Assembly (NCBI RefSeq): GCF_008831285.2
Contig: NW_022205248.1
Coordinates: 1-29,101, forward strand
Direction of reading: 5' to 3'
DNA from: Nymphaea colorata
Taxonomy: Eukaryota > Streptophyta > Magnoliopsida > Nymphaeales > Nymphaeaceae
Length of the DNA: 29,101 bases
Shown here: positions 1-9,416 of the stretch, one piece after another
Layout of the letters: every line of letters begins with the position of its first letter
How positions within the stretch are numbered: position 1 is the first letter of the stretch
Notes under the pieces: generated by a model
Databases searched by the model: none
Told to the model about the DNA's origin: nothing
The model's input: the letters and a program-made list of their open reading frames with translations, nothing else
Position numbers and translations under genes: made by a program

Positions 1-33
1 CCCAACCCCAACCCCAACCCCAACCCCAACCCC
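1..33. repeat. Left telomere, CCCCAA repeats
   Basis: The window opens with tandem CCCCAA units (first unit cut to CCC) ending at position 33, then unique sequence. This is the C-rich strand of a G4T2 telomere, as known from Tetrahymena, Glaucoma and other oligohymenophorean ciliates. With the matching G-rich repeat at the right end it shows that the window is a whole chromosome. Confidence 0.97.
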
Positions 34-256
34 GAGTTATGAATAATCGATGCTATGCTACATATATATACTTATCCATAATCCATATAATCCATATACC
101 ATAGTCATCCAATAATAACCAAATATACTTTCCTATATAAAATACACAAAGCCAGTGCGGCATTTTAAATAATTTGTTGGCCGATGGTCATTTTGGGGAT
201 TATATTCTGATAAATTCAATTCCTTTGTGCGCGAATTATATTTTAATATTCAAATT
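34..256. other. Left subtelomeric spacer, AT-rich, no gene seen
   Basis: About 220 AT-rich bases between the telomere and the first start codon. I see no conserved open frame, tRNA or repeat. It probably holds the promoter and 5' UTR of the cyclin gene. Confidence 0.6.
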
Positions 257-1510
257 ATGAACGCCTAACTTATTCTCACCCCTCACGCCCTCCAGGAAAA
301 AGGAAAAGAAAATCTAGGACCGCAGATCAACTACAACCATAAACACTCACCCTGCAGCAGCACAGAATCGCATAGCAGCACCAGCAACGGCTCCAATAAG
401 TCATTCACACATAATTAATAACCGCCAACCGCAATACCCCACTCAGTATGAAAAATCTCCAAAGGAAAGGAGAGGAAACGTCAAACAGTATCCCATAACC
501 ACCCAGAAGGAATAAACGAACGATATTTGCAAGACATCTGCGAAGATGGAGTGCGCCACAAATGAGCAGCACGAGATGCAGGAATAAAAATAGATCACCA
601 CATGTCCAACATCCGAGCAGCAGATCCTGACCACCAACAAATCCCCCAAAAATAACCCAACGCCGCCCTTGTTGCCAATAACTCCCCTCCCTACTAGCCA
701 GCAATAATCTAGGTCTTCCAAATGATCCGCGAAGGGGTGTACAGTCGTAACCGTTCTTACCTCCACGGTTGGTTGCGCAAGTAATGCATAAAATTCAAGC
801 TGCAATTCTAGACCTACGCCAACTCGCTCTCGCTAATGGACTAGTACTACAAGTACTGCCCCTTCGAGAAGGAAAGCTTCGTGCAGACCGCCCTCTGCAT
901 GACCATCATCTCCTCCAAAGCCATCGAGCCGAAAGTGCTATACACCTCCACAGTATCCATGGCCAACAAGTTCGACTACGACCAGACACTCAAACGCGAA
1001 GCATCCATCCTGATGTTCTTTGAGTTTCAAGTCACACAGTTCAACTTTGTACGCGTGGCCACCGAGTACATGCGACGCTGGGATAGGGAATACGGGCAGG
1101 AGTATAATCGAGGAGGGAGTATCTGTTCATGGAGGATGGGTTGGCCAACTATCTCATGTTCCTTGAGGTGCTGTCTCTTTGCGAAAACCACCTCAAGTTC
1201 AAAGGGTCGGTTTTGAGGAATGACGTAAAGCGGATTTTTCGGTACGTCCTCAGCATCCGCCACAAGGAGGCAACCATGTGATGCCCCAACACATCATTGA
1301 GGAATATTTGCCCTCCTTGCAGAGAGCCAGCCACGAGATGGTTTTCGCCTACGAGATAAGGCAGGAAAGCGAGGAAGAACTGATGAAAAACTTGAGAGTG
1401 GAAACGCAATTTTAGACGACCAGGTAGGAGCTGACCAAAAGATACAACGCCTACCTTACAGCCAGAGAGAAATACAGATGCTACGGTGAATTCTATGCAT
1501 GCTAGCCTGA
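257..1510 (+). CDS. Cyclin (A/B-like cyclin box)
   Basis: Cyclin, a regulatory subunit of cyclin-dependent kinases. With TGA as only stop and five short introns removed (431-446 GC-AG 16 nt; 604-623; 1096-1115 GC-AG; 1225-1253; 1486-1505, the last three being 20, 29 and 20 nt) the reading is about 382 residues. The last intron splits the final sense codon, so splicing creates Ala-TGA at 1508-1510. The cyclin N box shows W-L-R-K, then FKLQFET (E from TAG at 809), DEYYKY, SFVQTALCMTIISSKAIEP and KREASILMFFEFQVTQ. The C fold is seen as LANYLMFLEVLSLCENHL. The first ~150 residues are polar, Lys/Gln/Asn/Pro-rich and low complexity, as in mitotic cyclins; I did not find a certain destruction box. 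The 1225-1253 join removes part of the C fold and is the least sure; the GC introns are inferred from frame. An internal start at 546 or 602 is possible if the first exon is not used. Confidence 0.83.
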
Positions 1511-1683
1511 AACTGTCTCCCCCATGATCTGCCCATCTTTTTTCAACAACTCCTCCATTCCAATTTCCATTCCCAGTTTTATAGTCCCCATCCTTTCCTC
1601 CCTCCATCCCCAGTCTCTCTTCCCATTTCCCCCCTCCTCCTCTCTTCAAAAGCTGTTGTTGCTTTCGCATAATTGTTACTAAG

Positions 1684-2847
1684 ATGATAACAAAGGAGAA
1701 GAAGATCTGGTGCGAGGAGGAGGATGCCGCCCTCAAGCGGCTCTTCGAAGAAGAGGGGGAACAGAGCTGGTCAATCGTCGCCAAGAGATTGTCAGCAGAG
1801 TACAACTTCTCCAGGAAGAGCGCCAAACAGTGTCGCGAACGGTACTCGTACTAACATCCAGTTATGAAAATCACATCTGCGCAGAAGGACTTAGAGTGGA
1901 GTGGTCGCCTTAGGAGGAAAGACGGCTAGTGGAACTGCACAATGAGGTCGGCAATAAATGGTCTCTCATCGCTGCTCAAATCCCCGGCAAGTACATGAAG
2001 CCTTACTCAGGAGTGACAACTGCATAAAGAACCATTTCTACTCGAAGTTGCGCAAGATCCTGCGGAAGTTGAACACGGTCATCCACAGCCACCTGCGGCG
2101 GGAATACCGCCAGATCAACATAGGCACCCTCTACAAGATAGTGGAGGCCACCGAGGAGCGTTTCAAGGAGGAACCGGCCTGCGGATTCTCAGTCTCTGTG
2201 GCTTGCCAAGGTATCACGCTTTCTATTCAGAAGTTCAGAACCGGATGCTGACGGTGTCGATGCTGAAGTAGTAGTAATTCGACTCGGAGTAGCGATTGAA
2301 GATCTACACGGACATCGTGCGCGACGTGGTGGCGGTCAGCAAGCTCTACAAGCGCAAGAGCAAGAAAACGCGCAACTCCGCCATCCAGGCGCCCAACGCC
2401 CGCAGAAGAAGATCCGCTAAGCCCACATCCTCGTCAAAAACCCAGAGGACGAGGAAGAAGAGGACGGAGGGTACGCCAGCGACCCTCCTCAGCCTTCGAG
2501 GAGGAAGCAAAGGAGGAGCAAAAAGCTGTGGTAGTATAGGCGCAGCAGGAGAACATCCGCGATATACTCAAAGACGCCGGCATTCTCAAAGAGGAGCAAT
2601 CGGAGGTGGATCGATCAGTCATCAAGTTCTCCTCCAAATCCTCCTTCCGCAGCTACTCGGAGAACAACAACATCGAATCCGACAACCAATTCTGTAAGTC
2701 ATGCCCTATGCAGTTGACGATAGCGAAAACGAGAAGGGATTCAGCAGCAAACGCAAGGGCAGCTTCTTCAGGTATAAGAGTGCACTGTTTGATAACCCCT
2801 CCGAGTTCTCGGAAAGGGAGGGCGGCCCTGATTTTAATATTAACTGA
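1684..2847 (+). CDS. R2R3-type Myb DNA-binding protein
   Basis: Likely sequence-specific transcription factor or chromatin protein with two Myb/SANT repeats. Repeat one runs from W9 (C-EEED) through W29 to KQCRERY at 48-54. Repeat two starts WSP-E-EE at 67-72 (E70 from TAG at 1911), continues VGNKW (82-86) and ends PGKSDNCIKNHFYSKLRK, the recognition helix. This matches the usual GKQCRERW...W-x-x-EED...GNKW...GR-x-DN-x-IKNH pattern. Five introns are needed: 1842-1861, 1991-2010, 2211-2230, 2694-2713 (each 20 nt) and 2471-2492 (22 nt), all GT-AG; two of them break Myb motifs that become perfect after splicing. Spliced length is 354 codons including the stop. The C-terminal half is charged and low complexity with runs of recoded codons (TAG TAG TAA near 2269). 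It follows the cyclin gene on the same strand after 173 bp. Confidence 0.92.
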
Positions 2848-2876
2848 CAAGTTGACCATATCATTCGGGTGTACTG

Positions 2877-4372
2877 ATGCTGGCGAGCTTGTTCATGGCT
2901 TTGGTGAGCATGTATGTGCCGATAGGCAGAATGGACAAGGTGAAGGGGGAAAGGCTACTTTTTATAGATTATTATAGCCATTTGAATGTGTAAAGGATAT
3001 ATGATGGTGCGTTGATGGCCTGAGGTTTTGGGATGTCGAGGAGATGTTTTTGGGATTGAGATGTATGATTGCATCCAAATTGGAGGTAATAATTAATTAA
3101 GATTGGGCTATTTCTTAGGGTTCCTCTTTGTGGAGGGTGATTTATAGGTTATTCAAGATTAAGTTCTTCTTGAGAAGTCGATAATGCGTATAGTTGGGTT
3201 GATGATGACCTTGGCATCGTTTGGTATGGTGGAAATGAATAAAAGCATAAGATAGTATGGTCCTGAGTGCAGGTATATTATCCTTTTGATTGGTTTTTAC
3301 TGAAAATATAAGACAATTTCTTGGTAATGCTGCTGATCGGTGTTGTATCGTTTAGTTGTCTGAATAGATGCATTCCTTCGTATGGAATAGTAGTCAGCAT
3401 GAAGACTTTATTGAATACTTGGGTAGTTGTTTGAACGATTACAGCTTGATGCATTTTTTTTCGAGGGAAATATAGGGCGGTTTGGTATTATTTTCTCTTG
3501 TAAGTGATAGGCAGAGGAAACGATTAAGTAGTTAATACGTACCAACTGGGCATCAGAGTAGCATTGCTTTAGATGTGCCATCCTTGCTATTCGTACAGCT
3601 ATATTCTGCGAGCTTCGCATTGCTCACCATCACTGATGAACCTGTACACTTTAAGCTTCAAGATTACGTAGGTCTATAGCGTTAGTGGTGAGGTAATCTC
3701 CATAATCAGGACCAAATCTCGTTTTTGTTCGAAGAGAAGAGGTTTAATAAGAGAAGGATCGTCCGAAATGAGGATGTTATACCTTGGCTTGTCAGGATTT
3801 CTTATATTGGGTATGGCTGTGCGAGCGGAAACAAGTCATTGAGGACTAAATTGTGTTGGAAAAGCTGCCAATCTGTTGAGTTCGATACGAATATCCCATT
3901 TTTAGTATAGGATGCAGCCAGTACAAGAAGAAGAGGACTATTGTGACCATATGCTATCACGTTTTGGAGTTGGATGTCAAATTGACAATAAATTGGCGGA
4001 CAGGTTCCAAAGAATATATATTTTATGCAGGAATTGCCACCTTATGGTAGATGATGCTGGTCTTAGAGTATACTGTCTTTTGGACGAAGAGATTATCAGC
4101 TATTTTGGAAGCACTATTGATGATCATATCTGGCTAGCAGGTTATCTATCGGGGAGAATACCAGTGCATTGTTCCTTTTCTCAGATTCGACCAAAGGAAA
4201 TTGCTATTTCCGAAAGATTTCGATTCATTTATAGAAGGTAGGGTGAGAGTTTTGTTGGGATTTAAATTATATGCGGGTGAAAGACGCTTGAACGGAAGAT
4301 TCTTTATGATATGCTTGGTTTAGTTTACAATTTATTTGGCTTTAGTCGGTGTATTATTTGCAATATGGCTGA
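2877..4372 (+). CDS. Polytopic membrane protein, unrecognised
   Basis: Begins MLASLFMALVSM, a signal or first membrane segment, 30 bp after the Myb stop. Further hydrophobic stretches appear in frame after removing introns at 2990-3024, 3063-3085, 3293-3312 (20 nt) and 3423-3444: GYFLGFLF, IMRIVGLMMTLASFGM, YIILLIDNFLVMLLIGVVSF and a C-terminal FTIYLALVGVLFAIWL-like helix. Another intron fits at 4004-4030, giving a clean frame through IATLW, EYTVFW, LSAILEALLMIIS and FLRFDQRK. Between about 3500 and 3900 all three frames are open and I could not choose the exons, so the protein is not fully resolved. The stop is placed at the TGA at 4370-4372 if a 28-nt intron at 4318-4345 is used; other ends up to ~4440 are possible. 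I do not recognise the family. The gene is more AT-rich than most neighbours and converges on the next gene with about 20 bp between stops. Confidence 0.55.
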
Positions 4373-4392
4373 TGTTTCTAGCATTATCTTTT

Positions 4393-6655
4393 TCACTGTA
4401 AGTGATAGCCTGTCTCAGCTTCATTTCTTACGAACAAGATGAAACATATGATGAGTAATGCTATAGTTGCTCCCATAAAAAACTTACAAAAAGTCTTTCC
4501 ATCATTACCTTCTTCATTCCTCTTGCGAGGATAATTCCCAATCCTAATTTAGCTTTCTTAATTGCTGCTATCATCATCGCTATCGGAGTCGACTGGCCTT
4601 CCCTATATCATAAATAAGAATCCATTATCATCTATATTATAAATATCAAAATTCAGAAGTGCTAATGTCTTCAGCTCGTCGCAAATAGACCTATAAACTT
4701 CCCACATAGTCCACGCCTAAACACCCCTATTAGCTATCTCTGAAATAGTTCACTATCTGCTGGAAAAGAGCTTAGAAGTTGCGTGTTTTCTTCCTGCGCA
4801 AATATCCCTGAGGTCTGCAAATAAACTGAAGAAGGGATTTAGCTCCATTCCGTGAACTGGCAAGTAAAGCACATCCCAACCGTACCGTTAGAACTTGGAT
4901 CCGATTCCCTTGAAGTCACGGTAGGGCAAAGGATTCACCACTAATAACTTGTTGCAGGGTCCCGTTTACGGTCAACTGCTGTGACGAATCCCCTCATGAC
5001 TTCATCAAACTCAGGAATAGTGTAGTCTCCAAATCTGGCGTCCCAAAGCAGCTCTCCAGACCCTGAGAGCAGTCCTAGAATGACGATGCTTTGCTGGATC
5101 AAAAGCTAAGGATGGTATATGATCTCTTTTTCTCCTCTCGCCCAACCGTTCTAGCGATCGTAGTACTCATTCACCAGCATCTCATCGTAAAAGTAGACTT
5201 AGAAACCCTAGCAAGGAAATTGCGAAGATGTAAAGCGTATGTTGCTCTTTGCGCCAAAGAATCTACTGAGTTTCTATCCCCACTGCAAACTCTCAACCTT
5301 TTCCTTCTAAATCTCCCATCCTTAGCACTCTAAGCAGTCCAGACCTTTCTATCTTCTCCTTGTGCTGCTCTGACTCCTCCAGAGCTGCACACATCTCCTC
5401 AGGCGAAAGGAAAGGATTCTCCTCCAGCAATCTTGTCAAAGTCTATATCCGCTTTTGCGTCGCTAGCGAGCCATTACAGGCCTGGGAGGTTTCGTTCCGA
5501 TTCCTATAGTAAATACGCGGTCGAACCTGGCGAGAGGTTTGGAGAGGGTGGGATCGAAGCGCCACTATCGATATAAATTGTTTATTGTGGCGGGACTGGA
5601 ACCGTAGCGTTTGGCCAAAGTGAAAAGGGCATTCTTAGGCAGTCCCATTATCATGCGTTTTGGTTTTCCTGTTTTTGTTGTTTGTTCCTCATCAGAGCCT
5701 CTTGGTTGTGCAATGTATCGAATTCTTCTCTAAGTTCCTCCAACTCATGCTTATCGAAAACCTTCCTAGTTTCTGCCATTTTTTTCTTTCGATACAGCCG
5801 ACGTTTATATTCTTCATATTGTTTCCTCTATTGCATTTGCTCTTCTTTTTGCTTCTACAATTCTTCAGTCGATGGCTCTTCCCTCTTCACTTCTGCGAAC
5901 CATTTGTTGTCGTCCTAGTCAGAAGGCTAGTCCCAATCAGGACAGAGCTGGATCGAAGGCTGTTTGCTTTTTGATGATCTTTTCACTTTTCTATGGGAGG
6001 ATGGCAAGGATTTTATGCTGAATGAATTTTCGCCCATCGGACTAAATTTCGCTAATTTTTATGGCTTTAATCTGGGCTTTAGACTTTTCTGCTCTTTGAA
6101 TGTCGATTTCTGGGGAAACCTTTACATTTTGATTTCTGAGTATTCCTAATTGGAGTAGAAACTTTCATGAGGGATATTCGGCTTGTATTTCTAATCATCC
6201 GACCAATCGATCCCGTCATCGAATTCATCATCCCGAATCCAGCATACACTGGGAGCATTGGATTTTGGCTTATTGATCTTTGGTCGATTGATCTTTTACT
6301 GATTGACTTGATTGATCCTTTGACCGAAGCATTGATGGAGTCTTTAAATGATTTACTTTCGCTCATTTCTTTTACTTCGCTTTGCTACTTCAGTGATCCT
6401 TTTTTTGACCTTTTTCCAGATTATTTCTTTTCCTACTTGTTCGATCTATTTGTCTACTGTGCATCACTTTTGCTCTTTTGGTCTTTGCTCCTTCTCCTTC
6501 CTTGTCTCCATTGATAAAAAGGTCATATCTTCTTGCTAATCTGCCAATAGCCATCCGAAATTCTTTCGCTCTTTCTTTTCCTATTGCTTTCCCTATCTTT
6601 TTCTTTTAGTCATGCTGGTTGCTCTATTCCTCTTTTTAGTCTTTTTCAAGCTCAT
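4393..6655 (-). CDS. Tc1/mariner-type DDE transposase-derived protein with C-terminal membrane helix, probably catalytically dead
   Basis: About 693 residues after removing seven introns (6446-6467, 6299-6324, 5634-5656 with a GC donor, 5443-5477 or a shorter 26-nt variant, 5307-5328, 4948-4976, 4727-4753). Residues 1-317 are low complexity, Lys/Glu/Ser-rich with acidic patches such as DDEFDDGIDWSDD. Then comes a helix-turn-helix (ALFTLAKRYGSSPATINNLY), a second HTH-like part (RLLEENPFLSPEEM) and a DDE_3-like fold: YFYDE (first Asp, ~448), GWARGEKE, ILGLLSGSGELLWD, YTIPEFDEVM, then LLVVNPLPYRD where active enzymes have V-x-DN-x-x-H, and LPVHGMELNPFF where they have LPPYSPDLNPIE. So the second Asp and the final Glu are missing. 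The tail has an acidic run and a ~21-residue hydrophobic helix (FMGATIALLIICFILFV) before the end. An intact frame with several introns argues against simple decay. It may be a domesticated DNA-binding or scaffold protein; no terminal inverted repeats were seen. Confidence 0.78.
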
Positions 6656-6821
6656 TGATGTAGCTTTAACTATCTGACCCAAAATACATGCAATTTTTCT
6701 TGCTAGATGTGGTCATTTCGGCCAATCACTCTTATTGCATTTTTATCTATAGAAACGCATTATTGATATGTAAGCTTTGTAGGTATCGTAAATAATTATA
6801 ATTCACAATACTTGTCAACTG

Positions 6822-7063
6822 ATGTCAGACGCGACCACAGGCAACAAGATAGCCACTGGAGGAGCACAGGCCGGACTCACCATGACCAGCGTCCTCGGAA
6901 ACATCGTCTATGCTGGACTAAGGGCACAAGGGAGCGATAATCGCTGGCCCGATCTATTCCTTTTTGTGGGATTCCCAGGGACCTTCTGACCTTTTTCGTT
7001 GTTGAAGATGGAGGCGAAAGCGCATATGGAGTCTATCTTCCCAAGAAGAAACCAAACAATTGA
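6822..7063 (+). CDS. Small protein, unrecognised
   Basis: Starts MSDATTGNKIATGGAQAG and ends AYGVYLPKKKPNN before TGA at 7061. The two ends lie in different frames, so one intron with length of form 3n+2 is needed between about 6903 and 6945. Candidate joins are 17 or 29 nt with a GT donor or 23 nt with a GC donor, and I cannot choose between them. The product would be about 70-75 residues with a conserved-looking segment SLARSIPFCGIPRDLLTFFV followed by VEDGGES. No membrane segment or known motif was recognised. It is divergent from the transposase-like gene (166 bp between starts) and lies 123 bp before the next + gene. Confidence 0.45.
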
Positions 7064-7186
7064 TCATCCTCAACCTCATCCATCCTCCCTCATATAAGAC
7101 TTGATATAACTTTTGAGAAGGCTTTGGAAGCTGAATGGCCCTGCTTCTGGACGTAAGGATACGTTATATGCTGTCTATAATTGCGA

Positions 7187-8192
7187 ATGAGCAAGAATCA
7201 TTAATCACCGCTGCGCGATCGAGAGATACAGCAATTGCTGAAATTGGAATAGCTTTTCCATTCACATTATCTGACCGAGGAACTGCTCAATGATATGATC
7301 GGCCTGTACGTTAGATTCGGGAAAACGTAGGGCAAGGCCATCATCCTTTAAAACTCTACTTCATGCAGAAGATAAAATTCGTTCTTTCCCGACCTTAGGT
7401 GGTGAAGGGCCTCTAAAGGTAGGGCAGCGAAGCCATTAAGGAGCATCACGAAGTCGAAATGCGCAGGATGGCGGAAGTCGCAAGGCAAAACCAATCCAAT
7501 GGCCAACGGACAAAAGCACCCTTATCCGCTGAGGTCGAGAAAAGGAGCGGATGGCAAAGATAGAGCTGCAGATGAAGGTGATGAAAGAGGTGGAAGAAGG
7601 ATGAACGCTTTTCGGGAGGGCATGGGAAGGTAAAGCCAACGGAGACAACAAAAGGAAAACTAAATCAACCAACTTGTGACCGAGCAGGATAAGGCCCTAG
7701 CTGAACGAAGAGCCAACAGGAAGAAAAAACTACGAAAGAAATCTGCTGATCTTACTGAAAAGGAAACCATAGTTGAAGCCGCCGCACCGCCCATACAAGT
7801 GGCAGAGTTGAAAATGGTCCAGAAGGAACTGAACCAAACCTACGAGAGATTCACGAGACTCACGCAGAACAAACTTAAACTGGAAAGCAATAAGAAGCCC
7901 AATAAGGGGAGAGTGCGCTTCCAAATTGAAGAAAAGGCATATTAGGAGGAGGAATTTTTCGATCAACTCAACGAAGAAGTCAAAAAAGAGGCACCCAAGA
8001 ACATCATGAAGAAAAAATCATCCGTCCTTCTTTAAAAAGAATAACCCCAGCCACATCCCTCCCTCAGGCCACTCCTCCGCCCCTCCTTCCCGCGAGACCA
8101 CAACAGTCTAATACAAGGCATTCGACCAAAACAAGGGAAGGGTGACGGTGCGTAACAACCAATACTAGTAGATAGACGAGGAGTAATTCTGA
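7187..8192 (+). CDS. Charged coiled-coil protein, unrecognised
   Basis: About 303 residues, starting MSKNHKSPLRDREIQQLLKL and ending NQYEEIDEEKF before TGA at 8190 (last Glu/Lys from TAG/TAA). The centre is a long helical, Lys/Glu-rich region (for example AIKEHHEVEMRRMAEVARQN, KALAERRANRKKKLRKK, KMVQKELNQTYERF). Four introns make one frame: 7302-7330 (GC donor, tentative), 7528-7547 (GC donor, exactly 20 nt), a 29-nt GT-AG intron covering the TGA at about 7602, and a 16-nt intron near 8018-8033. Introns total 94 nt, leaving 304 codons. The region 7676-8030 is a single uninterrupted frame and is certain; the 5' exons are less so. A ciliary or cytoskeletal role would fit but is only a guess. 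Confidence 0.65.
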
Positions 8193-8235
8193 TCTTGATG
8201 GCATTGGTGCTGAGTTTACGTGTATGTATGATATG

Positions 8236-8240
8236 AAAAA
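8236..8240 (-). terminator. RNA polymerase III terminator of tRNA-Ala
   Basis: Five A residues on the plus strand are a TTTTT run on the minus strand, two bases past the tRNA 3' end, the usual pol III stop signal. Confidence 0.8.
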
Positions 8241-8242
8241 TA

Positions 8243-8315
8243 TGGAGTTGTGGGGAGTTGAACCCCAGGCCTCTTGAATGCAAATCAAGCGCTCTACCAA
8301 CTGAGCTACAACCCC
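8243..8315 (-). tRNA. tRNA-Ala (anticodon UGC)
   Basis: On the minus strand the 73-nt sequence begins GGGGTTGTAGCTCAGTTGG and folds as a normal cloverleaf: acceptor GGGGTTG with CAACTCC (one G-U pair), D stem GCTC/GAGC, anticodon stem CTTGA/TCAAG with loop TTTGCAT, and T stem TGGGG/CCCCA around TTCAACT. The anticodon TGC reads alanine codons. There is no intron and no encoded CCA, as expected for a nuclear tRNA gene. It sits between the 3' ends of two convergent protein genes. It is not a suppressor tRNA for UAA or UAG; those must be encoded elsewhere. Confidence 0.97.
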
Positions 8316-8360
8316 ATCCGGTCTTTTAGCCTCGTAGGTTATTAAGAACAATAGTAGAAA

Positions 8361-9326
8361 TCACGCCAAGGGTAGCCCTTCGCCCAGACGCAGCTTCGCC
8401 AGCTTCGGATGAAGAAAAACCTTGTACTTTCGACTCAGGTTCGCAAACTCCCGATCCGCACGCACTTTTCCTCCTTTTCTTTTAGGAACTTCACCTCGGA
8501 CTTGGCCTTTGCGTGCACTTTCCGCATAATCATCGATTTTTTAGGATTGGCGTGGATGGTCAGCGTATCCTTTTTTTAACCCTCGGCTGGATGGTATAAA
8601 TTGATAATCACAGGCAATTTTTAGTATTTGATTTGGTCTCGCTGTGGTAGCGGTGGATGCGCGTGTTTGTTTCCGATTGCGTGACCTAGGATTGGTTTTG
8701 GTTGAGGACTTTTATGCTTTGCTCCAGGTGAAGATTTTCCTAGGGGGCCTCGCGCATGATGGTGAACCTGTTCCTAGGAGAATGAAGAGCGTTTTATTTT
8801 CCGAGAAGAGGGTATCTGAGCATGGCGAGAAGGCCTTCTTGGGCCGCTAGGGGACATCGTTGGGAAAAGTTAGAGATCCCTGCTGTATTGAGCTTCACCT
8901 CTTTTAACTTTCTGTACTTTCGGGGCTAGATTTGGTCCTAATTGGCATGTCTTTCTTGATTATCTTAGATATTGTAGCCCATCCGAATGGACGTTTGATT
9001 GGATTAATCTTATTCTTCCTAATCAATATTCCTAATGATCTTGAGTCTCTGTTTTCTATCCTGATAAACTGCATCGCTTCTATCCCTCAGCGAATGTTTT
9101 TTCCCCGATGGATGATGGGTGAGCGCCTTTCCAACATCCGAGAGCTGTCTTTTCCTGTGGTATTCTTGGAAGTGGGCTGGAACTTCACTAAGTTTCTAGG
9201 GCAAATGGAGGCTTCTACGCATGGATCGGTTGATCTCCTCCCAAGATTCCCCGAGGGTTTTATCTTGGGCGGGTGGTAGGAACAAAAAAGGGCATTGTAG
9301 TTGTCGACCTCAAGCAGTTCTTCCAT
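8361..9326 (-). CDS. Basic protein with coiled-coil centre, unrecognised
   Basis: About 307 residues. Starts MEELLEVDNYNALFCSYHPP (the upstream TTG codon is not needed) and ends FLHPKLAKLRLGEGLPLA then TGA at 8361-8363. Two introns restore one frame: 8901-8917 (17 nt) and 8587-8611 (25 nt, containing the TGA that would otherwise stop translation); 924 coding bases remain. Clear stretches are RRSPIIHRGKNIREGIEAMQ, RNRFTIMREAPEENLHLEQS, an Asn/Gln/Ser-rich helix, then a very basic C-terminus (KGQVRGEVPKRKGGKVRADR). No catalytic motif or membrane segment is visible. The mix of short basic blocks and helices is like axonemal or nucleolar proteins, but I do not recognise the family. Its end faces the tRNA gene. 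Confidence 0.65.
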
Positions 9327-9416
9327 TATATGGCTTTGCAATATAAATAGAATGATTCTGCCACGATTTCACTCCGCCCTCTTCCCCTCTCCCTCCCCAT
9401 TTACAATAAAATAATA

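Noticed and set aside
405-805. Two hydrophobic minus-strand open frames
   Set aside because: They are antisense to the polar N-terminal exons of the cyclin gene, which read through with TGA-only stops and short introns.
1102-1115. 14-nt GT-AG intron in the cyclin gene
   Set aside because: It would restore the frame but is shorter than the introns supported elsewhere; the overlapping 20-nt GC-AG segment fits the common length and gives a cleaner protein.
2249-2251. TGA inside the Myb gene as a true stop or pseudogene sign
   Set aside because: The 20-nt intron at 2211-2230 shifts the frame so that this TGA is never read.
8361-8857. A gene starting at the ATG at 8857 in another frame
   Set aside because: An alternative open frame exists, but the frame joined to the 9326 start reads better and needs fewer assumptions.
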